DNA of 64,000 bases from Arion vulgaris (taxonomy: Eukaryota > Mollusca > Gastropoda > Stylommatophora > Arionidae), in NCBI GenBank assembly GCA_020796225.1, contig CM036761.1, positions 35,228,928 through 35,292,927 on the forward strand, read 5' to 3'. The notes below the pieces were generated by a model that saw nothing but the letters and a program-made list of their open reading frames with translations, searched no databases and was not told the DNA's origin. A program made the position numbers and the translations under genes. This document shows positions 42,912 through 52,978 of the stretch, piece after piece (position 1 is the first letter of the stretch; each line of letters begins with the position of its first letter).

Positions 42912-43165
42912 TCCGCCTGTGTGTTGCCGAGGCTCGCAAGGGAGTAAAGAATAGTAACACTGCGACCTATAAGGCATGTCGTAAGAGGTGACTGAGATAG
43001 GTGCCTAGGGAAGCTACAGTAATAAATAAAAATCGTCGATGTGCTGGCCTACTTGTAGGCGCATAACTGGCACAACGTACAATTGCTCTTAGGCTCAGAT
43101 CACATATAAATCACAAAGAGTGGTTAACAAATGGTCGATATGAAACGTTTGAAGAAGAATAAGAT
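42912..43165 (+). mobile_element. SINE-C copy
   Basis: CCGCCTGTGTGTTGCCGAGG, GTAAAGAATAGTAACACTGC, core GGCATGTCGTAAGAGGTGAC, TACTTGTAGGCGCATAACTG, ATCACAAAGAGTGGTTAAC, end TTGAAGAAGAA. Confidence 0.9.
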
Positions 43166-43569
43166 ACCGGGCGATCGAAAAAACCAACAAACAAAACCGC
43201 CCACATTCATCTCTGTTCTGAGCTGTCCCTTCTAATGTTAATAATTATAAACTCCTAGTATTTCTAGATTTCCTTCAATGTTATCACTTCATCGCTTCCT
43301 TGGTTTGTCTCGTGGTTTCATTCCTTTCATATTTTATATATATGCAATTTTACGTTCCTGTTCTGTAATTATTTCAATATGATCTAGCTATCGTATTCGA
43401 GTAATGTTCATGATAGCGGTGATTACTGTATTTACCCAGCACTTTACATGTGTTTGTTGTCTATTGATGTAACTTTGGAAAGAGAAAAGAGTAGACAAAT
43501 GCCAGGAGATATGTTAAATCAATGTTCTATCTTGCAATATCGTCTTGTTCATTTGTCTCTTCATGTAGA

Positions 43570-43835
43570 TTCTTCTTCTTCTTTTTCTTCTAACTATCCA
43601 TATCGACCACTTGTTAACCACTCTTTGTGATTTGTATGTGATCTGAGGCTAAGAGTGATTGTACGCTGTGCCATTTATGCGTCTGAAGTAGACCAGCACA
43701 TCCAATTTCTGCGACGCTTTTTATTTAGTAGAGTGGTTTCACTAGGCCCCTACCTAAGTCGACTCTTACGACATGACTTGTAGGTCACAGTGTTACTATT
43801 CTTTGCTCCATATGTATGCCCCGGCAACATACCGG
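43570..43835 (-). mobile_element. SINE-C copy
   Basis: Plus strand begins with (TTC)n and TATCGACCACTTGTTAACC, then CTCTTACGACATGACTTG and GGCAACATACCGGAG. Confidence 0.85.
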
Positions 43836-43899
43836 AGTCGTCATTAGTTGAATGTGATCATAAATTTTGGATTGTTCTTTTCATTCAAGAACATTTGCT

Positions 43900-44350
43900 T
43901 TCTTGTATTTTTTCTGGATCAGAATACTAAGAGCATTCATATTTCTAGTAGCAATATATGGGTGTGTAGCATGGACGTTTAGAAAGGCAGTGAAAAGAAA
44001 TATATGTGCTTTACAAAAGAGTCCCCCGTATATCATGGACAGAGAATATAACAAATCGATATATCCAAATGAACTACAAATCACAGAAAACTAGTTGATG
44101 AAAAATTAAGAATGAGAAAATTGAAATATTTTGGCCATATAAGGAGACACGAAAGGTTGAAGAAGATCATTATGGAAGCTATGCATTCCGGCAAAGAAGA
44201 GAAGAGGAAGACAACGGAGAAAAATGGATTCAGAATGTAACTGATGATTTGAGCATGACGGCTGCAGACTCAGGACTTCTGGCTTATGAGAGAAATTTCA
44301 AAGGACTATTAGGTTTGGCAAAATTCTGCTCAGGACAAGCTATTTCATGA
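43900..44350 (+). pseudogene. LINE RT C-terminal fragment (family L-A)
   Basis: LRAFIFLVAIYGCVAWTFRK (the Y-G-x-x-x-W-T block), AVKRNICALQKS, NKSIYPNELQITEN, then decayed reading to KWIQNVTDDLSMTAADSGLL, AYERNFKGLLGLAKFCSGQA. Same family as 49510-49948. Confidence 0.85.
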
Positions 44351-44372
44351 TAGTAGTTTTATTTACTTGATG

Positions 44373-44576
44373 TCCCCCCTGTCCTGCGTGTTCGTAGCGC
44401 GTTTATATGACGGGTGACAAGCCCCCTGTGAGTGCTGTTCAATTCCCAGAGCTGGCGGAAAAGCTACAGTTTCTCCAGATTTAAGATGTTCGTGGCACCG
44501 AACCGATGGGTTACGATGACAATGGCTCCGAGCCGAAGAGCTAAGAAGCCCAAGTGCTTCTGGATCGGAAAAAAAA
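44373..44576 (+). mobile_element. SINE-A copy with perfect 11-bp TSD
   Basis: Head CGTAGCGCGTTTATATGACG, body CCAGATTTAAGATGTTCG, end CTTCTGGATCGGAAAAAAAA. Duplication TTTACTTGATG at 44362-44372 and 44577-44587. Confidence 0.94.
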
Positions 44577-45025
44577 TTTACTTGATGCGGTTTCTGCCCA
44601 GAAATACATGTCTATTTTTACCAAACAATTACTTATACTTAATAAAACAAAAACAATCCCTTCAATCTCTTCAAAAACATGTTAGCAATTCATTTCCAGA
44701 GAAACCTATTGTTTTTCCTTCAAAACGCTCTTATTAATCATTCTGGGTGCCTAGTCTTCCGGACAAGCTCTATAGATTAATTTTGACGTAATGAATTTCA
44801 GAATAGAGTTTCAAAGCCAAGAGGTCGGCTTGATTCATGATACGATGGGTGCAATGTCATCAGCTGGACATTCGTCTGCTCTGTAAGAGAACATTGAAAA
44901 ATACACCTTTACAACTTTGAGGTATGGTGAACTTGATATGTATGATCCTCTTCCAACAGAAATGTCTATAGAAGTTTACACTAGAACGGAGGCCAGTTCC
45001 ATGTCTGATTTAGTAGACAAGAATT

Positions 45026-45272
45026 AGGGATCTCTGTGTCGAAGTGGTTAAGCACTTGCATTGCGTATCGAAGTTTGTGATTTAGAATCCGGACAGCGTC
45101 GTTCTGTTCACGGGTTCATTTTTCAGAGACTCTGTGATTGTTGCGGTGCTACGGAGTTCGTGCTTTGTGCAATACTCTCTGGCATGATGGTGTAATATTT
45201 ATGCAGAGAGAGATCGAACAATATGGGTGGAAACCTTGTGCAATGAAGGCAGTCATTCGACTTTAGACACTT
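45026..45272 (+). mobile_element. SINE-B copy
   Basis: GGGATCTCTGTGTCGAAGTGG, CTACGGAGTTCGTGCTTTG, CAATGAAGGCAGTCATTCG. Probable duplication GACAAGAA at the left (45016-45023) and right (about 45275-45282). Box B is decayed (GTGATTTAGAATCCGG). Confidence 0.87.
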
Positions 45273-45851
45273 TGGACAAGAAATTTTGCAGAAACCTTCA
45301 CTGATTAATGCAGCTAAGTGTTGGCTAGTCTCTGAGTATCGAAGACTGTAGAAGACATTGGTATCAATACGTGATTAACGATAATACGTGGATGTATATT
45401 TATTTTAAGTAATAAAATATATGAGAGAAAACATAATTTCACAACCAAACATAAACAAGCAGAAAAATTATACCTGTTAAGCTCTAACTTAAGATTTTTA
45501 CATCGGAATGGGAAGCGTTTACAGCTTCTTATTTTTGAGAAATTCACCTGCTGTATTATGCAACGAATTATACATAAATATGATCAAATGAATTATATGA
45601 ATGCATTTTTTTTATATTTGATTTTTTGGTTCCTGAAGTGGTTTATCGTAAAAAAATTGTACCGCCAGAACGATATGTCATGTGTCTTACCGTAATGTAC
45701 GAGTTATGTGACATTTCCAATTAAATATCGTTTACTTGTCGACAAAGATATTTAGAGATGTTTTCGCAAACTTGATGATAATGAATCTATAAATGAAAGT
45801 GCTGTAAATTGCACATTAAAAAACTAAACTTAGTGCTGTAGGTATACAAAT

Positions 45852-45940
45852 TCATGTATATAAGTATATAAGTATATAAGTATATAAGTATATAAGTATA
45901 TAAGTATATAAGTATATAAGTATATAAGTATATAAGTATA
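45852..45940. repeat. 8-bp minisatellite GTATATAA, about 10 copies
   Basis: Perfect GTATATAA units directly abutting a LINE fragment at 45941. Confidence 0.93.
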
Positions 45941-46055
45941 ATCGGAGGAAGAGAAATACCTGAAGTACTATACGCTGACGATACAGTGTTACTGTCAACA
46001 TCGTAAAAATGGATTGAGAAATTATTAGGGAAGTCAAAGATAAAATCGAAAAACA
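45941..46055 (+). pseudogene. LINE RT active-site fragment (YADD)
   Basis: IIGGREIPEVLYADDTVLLS then a stop and KWIEKLLGEVKDKIEKHA (frame change). This is the only intact Y-A-D-D motif in the window. About 115 bases, bordered by the 8-bp array on the left and by L-I (minus) on the right. Confidence 0.8.
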
Positions 46056-46069
46056 TGCTTACTACTACT

Positions 46070-46300
46070 TATTCTTCTTCGCTCTTTGTGGAGCATAGGG
46101 CCCCAACAGTTCTTCGCCAATTTTTCCGGTCTCCGGCTGATATATTTGTGTTCTCCCAGAATAATTGAGCATCCTTCTGTTCCTCAAGAAGACTTCGTCT
46201 CCAGGTCTGTTAAAGACGCCCTATTTTCCGTTTTCCTTGCGGGTTCCACTCAAATGCTTGTCTAGTCACACTCGACAGTGTCTTCCGTAAAGAATGCCCG
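46070..46300 (-). pseudogene. LINE C-terminal tail (family L-I)
   Basis: Minus strand: RKTLSSVTRQAFEWNPQGK, RKIGRL, QTWRRSLLEEQKDAQLFWEN, then GDRKNWRRTVGALCSTKSEE. Ends with the motif W-R-x-x-V-x-A-L-C typical of many LINEs. A second copy is at 61935-62180. The upstream GTTGGAGGTTGTACGATGGG is shared by both. Confidence 0.82.
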
Positions 46301-46447
46301 AATACGACATAAATGTGGCCTCGTTGTCCCCCAGGTTGGAGGTTGTACGATGGGCTAACTAACCATCTATTTAAAAAAGAAAGTTGTTACAGAAACCGAA
46401 AAGAAATTGTCAAACGCATAATCATCATTATTTGAAACCAAGCCACC

Positions 46448-46705
46448 TGTGTGGTACCGGGTCCCCCAAAGGAAGAAAAGAATAGTACCACTGCGACCTA
46501 CAAGGCATGTCGTAAACGACAACTTATGTAGAACCTAGGGAAGCTACCTTACTAAATAAAAAAGCGTTCGCAGAAATCGGATGTTCTGGCCTACTTGTAG
46601 GCGCATAACTGACACAGCATACAATCGCTCTAAGGCTCATGTCACATAGGAATCACACAGAGAGGTTAACAAGTGGTCGATATGGAGCGATTGAAGAAGA
46701 AAAAG
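46448..46705 (+). mobile_element. SINE-C copy
   Basis: CCTGTGTGGTACCGGGTCC, AAAGAATAGTACCACTGCG, core GGCATGTCGTAAACGACAAC, CTACTTGTAGGCGCATAAC, end GCGATTGAAGAAGAAAAAG. Confidence 0.9.
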
Positions 46706-46709
46706 AAAA

Positions 46710-47479
46710 GAAACCAAGTCACACTCGTATATAATTTTAGCTGACATTTAAAGATGTCCGCTGATTTCAAACAATATAACGAACGATAGATAATTCTTTG
46801 TTGAAATCTAGTTTATTTGTAACTTTGTTTTGCTCAGTTTTAATTCGAATTTGAGCGTACTGTTGTTGTACATATCGTGATAAATCGAATTTGTCCTTCA
46901 CACTGTAGACTGTACACAGAACCAAATCGTATCAGAATATTTTCTATTAGATTCGTTAAAAAATCGATAGCTACTTAGCGTGATATTGGAATATTTTATA
47001 TACATACATGATCAGTCTATGGTTAATTGATCAAGTAAATGCTTACAATGTACGTAATGTGTTTCTTGTATTGATATAAAGCTTTCACTCACAATATCAG
47101 AGATAGTTAAAAGAATAAAAGACATCAGTAAATATATAATAACTACTGCAAAGTCTGAAGTGCTTAGTAAACGTAATCAAAGCTCAGTTAAATAGTAAAT
47201 AGGGCGCCGTATGTATTATGTGCTTAGTTCCAATATAGTAGAGAGAAGCAGACAAATATATATGACTGTAATTAAGTTGCATTTAACCGAACGAAGTATC
47301 CATTTATAAGAGAATAGAATATATGTGCAGCGTTAGATTAAGTATAGTCCAAGCAGGCGATAGAAAAGTGCTGTAGACAGATCTATTAGCAAATATATAA
47401 TGAAAACAACTATTATAGAAATGCAAACACTAAAATGGGTGTTGGCTGTTTGTAGTAATGTGATGGGTTTGAGATTCAG
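46710..47479. other. No feature recognised
   Basis: AT-rich, no repeat or motif seen. Confidence 0.45.
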
Positions 47480-47835
47480 GTCACCATCATCAAGGTGCGT
47501 ATCCTTTATAGGACATTGTTCTCTTTGCAGCACATCTGAAATTCATTCTTTCTCTAGCCAGTTTACCCACTTCGTCGATGGTCATATTCATGGTTTCCCT
47601 AATATCTTGTAGCCATCTTCTTCTTGGTCTGCCTCTGTGTCCTGGGACCGTGCCCTCTAATATTGTTCTTTCCAGGCCATCGTGATGCTTAATGTGACCA
47701 AAGTATCTAATTTTTCTGTATATTATGTTGTTTATCAGCCAATTATCTTTAACATTCAGTTCTTTCAGGACATCAGTGTTCTTCCTTTTTTGTGTCCATG
47801 GTATTCGTCTTAGTTTTCTATATTGCAGTGTTACA
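47480..47835 (-). pseudogene. LINE C-terminal fragment (family L-B)
   Basis: Minus strand reads RRIPWTQKRKNTDVLKELN, WLINNIIYRKIRYFGH, GLERTILEGTVPGHRGRPRR, WLQDIRETMNMTIDEVGKLA with a short tail. More intact than the sister copy at 1027-1440, which it matches residue for residue over most of its length. Confidence 0.88.
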
Positions 47836-47944
47836 TAACTGTGTCAAAACAAATTCACTGCCATTGTGGAATAACCTGAAGATGTTGTTTAAATAAGCTA
47901 CATCAATTTCAACAACAATTGGTTAACTCTACCACAGCTTACTT

Positions 47945-48180
47945 TTAAGCCTTTGCCTTGTGAGTCAAAGGTCGTGGGTTTGAATCCGGACCGCTGTGTT
48001 CTGTTCACGGGTGCATTTTCTTTCCAGAAACCCCTAGGATTGTTGCAGGAGCTACGGAGTTCGTGTTTTGTGCAATATTCTCGAAAGGTGGCTTGCCATT
48101 TCTGCGGAGAGGGACTGAACCGTATGGGGTAAAATCTGATGCAATGAAGTCAATATTTCGGCTATAAAACCCTTTTACTT
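47945..48180 (+). mobile_element. SINE-B copy, head truncated
   Basis: TTTTAAGCCTTTGCCTTGTG, GTGGGTTTGAATCCGGACC, TACGGAGTTCGTGTTTTGTG, AATGAAGTCAATATTTCGGC. Confidence 0.87.
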
Positions 48181-48184
48181 GCTC

Positions 48185-48700
48185 AATGAATGCTTGGTGC
48201 TAGTGTAAAATTTAATTTAAAATAAAAAGGTTGTAAATCATTGAACAAAGAACTAAAAATAACTAAAAATTGTAATTACCCTCTTCTGCTTGTGTCCTTA
48301 TAGCTTAAAAAAGTGTGTCTGGGCCTTATCTTATAAAATAACAGACGTGAGAAAAACGACTTCCATTTATACATTCCGAGCTCAACTTTCTTGGCTGTTT
48401 GATTGCAGGAAAGACGAGTTTCTGAAGACAAATCGTTGAAGGACAACAAATTATAAATTTTCTTTTAAATTTTGTTAATGCATAGGCCAAATAGAAACCA
48501 AATAACACGGACTGGTGGACCTTACTGTGATGAAATCATTATTGGGAATATTTGACAGTTTGACAGTTTGATTAGAAAGGATCTGTTATACACACAATAA
48601 TGGAGAGTAAATTGCAACGAAAAAGAAAAGGTTTCGGATGATGAACATTTTTTTAGCAATGATACAGGGATAAAGACTGGATGTGAAACCAGTCATGCAA
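48185..48700. other. No feature recognised
   Basis: No match to the repeats listed. Confidence 0.4.
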
Positions 48701-48965
48701 TTCATAAAAGAACAATAGATTAAATGGTTTGGACACCTGACAAGAATGCCCTGGTATCGCCTACCACAGAAAGCCACACAGAAAAGTATAATGAGTACAA
48801 AGCAAGAGGAAGACCACGCAAAAGATTGCGCGACGGCATCAAGAACAGATTTACGAAAATGAATATCAGCTTACAAAGTGCCTTAAAACAACCACACACA
48901 CGATTATTACGTCCCCCTCCCCTCCCCAACACTTCTATAAAGAAATAAATGGTGGAAGAGAAGAA
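48700..48965 (+). pseudogene. LINE C-terminal tail (family L-F), uninterrupted
   Basis: IKWFGHLTRMPWYRLPQKAT, then in the next frame KARGRPRKRLRDGIKNRF and LQSALKQPHTRLLRPPPLPN, then S-I-K-K and stop near 48948. It supplies the 'empty-site' version of the interrupted copy at 57740-58165. Confidence 0.83.
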
Positions 48966-48967
48966 GA

Positions 48968-49134
48968 CAGGGACATCGTGTACAGAGTTATGCTGAGTTA
49001 TACACATCAGCCGAGGATAGGTTATAATATACAGAGATAGTATCATACGATTTGGGGACATCGTGTACAGACTTATGCTGAGTTATACACATCAGCCGAG
49101 GATAGGTTATAATATACAGAGATAGTATCATACG
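48968..49134. repeat. 82-bp tandem duplication
   Basis: GGGACATCGTGTACAGAGTT to TAGTATCATACGA, two near-identical copies adjoining the L-F tail. Confidence 0.92.
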
Positions 49135-49224
49135 ACTTGTATCTTAATGATGATAATGACGAACTAGTGTAAAGAGATAATGACTTATATTTATGTTAGT
49201 AACATGTTATTTATTATTGCTACA

Positions 49225-49482
49225 TACCACCCGAGTGGTTACCGGGGCCCAAATTTGGGGTGTAAAGAATAGAACCAATGTTACCTACCACGCATGTCGT
49301 AAGAGGCGCCTAAAGAGATTTGGTTGAAATCGGATGCACATTTCCTAAATGTGTAGAAGTCTATGTGTTTAGGGGCCTACCAAACCAATGTGCAACGTAT
49401 ACACGTTCTTGTTAAAGATCAAACATATCACAAAGAGTGATTAAAATTGGTCGTAAAGAACGAACAGAAAGAAGAATAAGAT
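49225..49482 (+). mobile_element. SINE-D full copy
   Basis: CCACCCGAGTGGTTACCGGG, GTAAAGAATAGAACCAATG, core CGCATGTCGTAAGAGGCG, CCTACCAAACCAATGTGC, CATATCACAAAGAGTGATTA, end ACAGAAAGAAGAATAAG. Confidence 0.9.
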
Positions 49483-49509
49483 TAATACATATATATGCTA
49501 CATACATAT

Positions 49510-49948
49510 ATACATATTACTAAGAGCATGCATATTCCCAGTGGCAACGTATGGGTGTGAAGGATGGACATTTAATAAGGCGGTGGAAAAGCATATGTGT
49601 GCTTTTGAATATAAGTGTTATAGAAGAGTCCTTGGGCAGAAAAGAGAACATATAGATCTATCCAGAAAGAACTCAAAATAAAAGAAAACTGGCGGATGCT
49701 ACAAACAAGAATGAGAAAATTGAGATATTTTGTTGATATAGAAAGACACTAAAGGCTAGAGAAGACCATTATGGGAAGAGACATACCGACAAAGAGAAGA
49801 AGAGGAAGACCACGGAGAAGATGGATTCAGGATGTAACTGATGGCTTGAACATGACGGCTGCAGAGGCAGGACATCTGGTCTATGAGAGAGAGAAATTCC
49901 GAGGGACTGTTGGGGTGGCAAAGTTCTGCTCAGGACAAGCTATTTGAT
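49510..49948 (+). pseudogene. LINE RT C-terminal fragment (family L-A)
   Basis: RACIFPVATYGCEGWTFNKA, VEKHMCAFEYKCYRRVLGQK, then across frames QREEEEDHGEDG / GRPRRRWIQDVTDGLNMTAA, EAGHLVYEREKFRGTVGVAK, FCSGQAI. The most complete L-A copy; the catalytic palm is absent. Confidence 0.87.
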
Positions 49949-50018
49949 GATGAACATGATACAAGTGTACAAAATAGGTGACTCTTATCTTGATAACATG
50001 ATACTCTCTAGAAAACAG

Positions 50019-50505
50019 AGAACTTTTACCTTAATAATGATATGATACACTGTAGAGACAGTGTTACTTTTACCTTAATAATGATATGATACACTGTAGA
50101 GACAGTGTTACTTTTACCTTGATAATGATATGATACACCGAAGAAGTAGTGTTACTTTTATCTTGATAATGATATGATACACTGTAGAGACAGTGTTACT
50201 TTTACCTTGATAATGATATGATACACTGAAGAAGTAATGTTACTTTTATCTTGATAATGATATGATACACTGTAGAGACAGTGTTACTTTTATCTTAATA
50301 ATGATATGATACACTGTAGAGACAGTGTTACGTTTACCTTGATAATGATAACATGATACACTGAAGAAGTAGTGTTACTTTTATCTTGATAATGATATGA
50401 TACACTGTAGAGACAGTGTTACTTTAATCTTAATAATGATAACATGATACACTGTAGAGACAGGGGGGACTGTTATCTTGATAATGATAACAGGATACAC
50501 TGTTA
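50019..50505. repeat. 44-bp minisatellite with internal hairpin, 10-11 copies
   Basis: Unit ATACACTGTAGAGACAGTGT then TACTTTTACCTTGATAATGA. ACACTGT-AGAG-ACAGTGT is a perfect 7-bp stem with a 4-base loop. A second variant (GAAGAAGTAGTGTT) breaks the stem in about a third of the units. Confidence 0.93.
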
Positions 50506-50764
50506 GGATATAATTTAGATACTTGAGTGTGGTAAATAATTGATACCTCCTGAAACTAAATTCATTGCCAGGTAAAATAATATAATCCTACAACTTGTAT
50601 AACTAGACACACATATTTATATCTACGATTGAAATGTATCCACGCAAAATGTTAGATAAAAAAAAAGAAGTTGAAAAGATTAAAACAGAAGCTATGTATG
50701 CATGTTCACATCATTCATTGATAGCGATTTTTTCAGAAATATTATGTAGGAATAAAGTAAGTTG

Positions 50765-51770
50765 TAGGATATATTAGCGTAATGCATTCGGATATCGACT
50801 CGAACTCAAGTAGGTCATAGGATAGATTAGCGTAATGCATTCGGATATCGACTCGAACTCAAGTAGGTCATAGGATAGATTATCGTAATGCATTCGGCTA
50901 TCGACTCGAACTCAAGTAGGTCATAGGATAGATTATCGTAATGCATTCGGCTATCGACTCGAACTCAAGAAGGTCATAGGATAGATTAGCGTAATGCATT
51001 CGGCTATCGACTCGAACTCAAGTAGGTCATAGGATAGATTAGCGTAATGCATTCGGATATCGACTCGAACTCAAGAAGGTCATAGGATAGATTATCGTAA
51101 TGCATTCGGCTATCGACTCGAACTCAAGTAGGTCATAGGATAGATTATCGTAATGCATTCGGCTATCGACTCGAACTCAAGTAGGTCATAGGATAGATTA
51201 TCGTAATGCATTCGGCTATCGACTCGAACTCAAGTAGGTCATAGGATAGATTAGCGTAATGCATTCGGATATCGACTCGAACTCAAGTAGGTCATAGGAT
51301 AGATTATCGTAATGCATTCGGCTATCGACTCGAACTCAAGTAGGTCATAGGATAGATTAGCGTAATGCATTCGGATATCGACTCGAACTCAAGAAGGTCA
51401 TAGGATAGATTATCGTAATGCATTCGGCTATCGACTCGAACTCAAGTAGGTCATAGGATAGATTATCGTAATGCATTCGGCTATCGACTCGAACTCAAGT
51501 AGGTCATAGGATAGATTATCGTAATGCATTCGGCTATCGACTCGAACTCAAGTAGGTCATAGGATAGATTAGCGTAATGCATTCGGATATCGACTCGAAC
51601 TCAAGTAGGTCATAGGATAGATTAGCGTAATGCATTCGGCTATCGACTCGAACTCAAGAAGGTCATAGGATAGATTAGCGTAATGCATTCGGATATCGAC
51701 TCGAACTCAAGAAGGTCATAGGATAGATTATCGTAATGCATTCGGATATCGACTCGAACTCAAGTAGGTC
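50765..51770. repeat. 53-bp minisatellite, 19 copies, higher-order repeat
   Basis: Unit GTAGGTCATAGGATAGATTA then GCGTAATGCATTCGGATATC then GACTCGAACTCAA. Three diagnostic sites vary (ATTAGCG/ATTATCG, CGGATAT/CGGCTAT, AAGTAGG/AAGAAGG). Units 6-10 and 12-16 carry the same five-unit variant series, showing a 318-base (six-unit) segmental duplication. The last unit leads directly into a tRNA-like box B. Confidence 0.95.
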
Positions 51771-51925
51771 GTTGGTTCAATCCCACACTTCTCGTTGCAC
51801 ATGCGAGGAAAGAAATTGGTCATCCTACCTCCTGTACACTAGGAGCTAGAAATATGACGTGATAGGCATGTGGTATCCTAGGGTTTGAATAAGGTACGCG
51901 AATTAATTTTGTTAGTCAAGTAGGT
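51729..51925 (+). mobile_element. SINE-L: tRNA-like head that seeded the 53-bp array
   Basis: TTATCGTAATGCATTCGG (box A position) and TTGGTTCAATCCCAC (box B) are about 45 bases apart, followed by 150 bases of body. The array unit is the box A half of this head. Only one full copy is visible. Confidence 0.6.
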
Positions 51926-52350
51926 CTCTATGGCGTTTAGGTAAGCTGATAGCCTTTCGTTTTAAATGGTCAGTTCCCCGCATGGATCTTATGTGTCCAG
52001 AGAATCTTGTCTGAGTGTATTTGAGATCGAGGTCCTAGTTCTATTGGAGTCTGAAGATAACATGTAGGTCCAATGTTGGAGTTGAGGACATAACAGGACA
52101 TTGGCAGCTCAAAACCGATAAGAGCAGGCTGTAAAACCACTTCCCATTCAACATTCATTCAAAATAGATGAAAATAAAATTCCAACTTAGTTTTCAAAAT
52201 GACATCGGGTACTCTCTCGCCAGTGCTACGAAGTTCGTTCACTGCTGTTAAGATCTTCTTGCGTATGAAAGAGATAGAAGCACACATTTTTATTCACCGA
52301 AGTACAATGATGTTAGTCATTTTAGTCAGTTAATCAATCAATCAGTCTAG
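51926..52350 (+). mobile_element. SINE-G copy
   Basis: CTCTATGGCGTTTAGGTAAG, TGAGATCGAGGTCCTAG, GGCAGCTCAAAACCGATAAG, CGCCAGTGCTACGAAGTTCG, (CAAT)n-like end. Confidence 0.85.
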
Positions 52351-52669
52351 CAGTATAGATATAGAATATTGATTTACTGTTAATATAATATAGGAATTCG
52401 AAGTATGGGACAGAATAGTACATCGAATAGAACGTTCACTTTTTTAAACGAGCAAAAACAAAAGGAAGTGTGGGTTAAAATGACGCAAAAAACGTTCCAC
52501 AAATGAGGAAAAACACTAACTCACATTATACTCCCACACACTTGGACTCTGAAGTGTAATGTGACAAAAACATTCTGAATAAAAGCTATGAAACATATTC
52601 ATATTTATTATACCAAGTATGGATTATTTTTCAACCGTGGCAATGCGTCTATATAAATAATACATACAC
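52350..52669. other. No feature recognised
   Basis: No motif or repeat match. Confidence 0.4.
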
Positions 52670-52945
52670 TTGTTAAAAGACAACAAATGCAGTGGTTTGG
52701 AGATTTAATGAGAATGAAATACAACCAACCACCAATAACAGCATACAATAAAAGAGTTGGGGTACTAGAGCTAAGGAAAGACCAAGAAAAAAATGGATAG
52801 ACAATATCAAGATCACACTACATAAACACGGATACCACACAACAAGGGCGACTCATCTGGCTCTAGAACGCAAATTAAAGCTCCCATCCCTACGCTTAGA
52901 GGCAAGAGTGGACAGCCAACTGCGTCTTCCACATGGGAATAGACA
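52670..52945 (+). pseudogene. LINE C-terminal tail (L-J-like)
   Basis: KMQWFGDLMRMKYNQPPI-like, then KERPRKKWIDNIKITLHKHG, YHTTRATHLALERKLK and a stop after TASSTWE. It resembles the L-J tail at 4476-4700 (KHG-x-x-T-x-x-A-T-H-L-A). Frame breaks near 52740. Confidence 0.75.
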
Positions 52946-52978
52946 ATAGACACTTGTTATTCTGTTTAAACGTAAATA

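Noticed and set aside
48720..49061. 113-codon minus-strand frame
   Set aside because: Antisense to the L-F LINE tail and the 82-bp duplication.
50765..51770. CRISPR-like array
   Set aside because: Units are contiguous with no unique spacers, and the context is eukaryotic.
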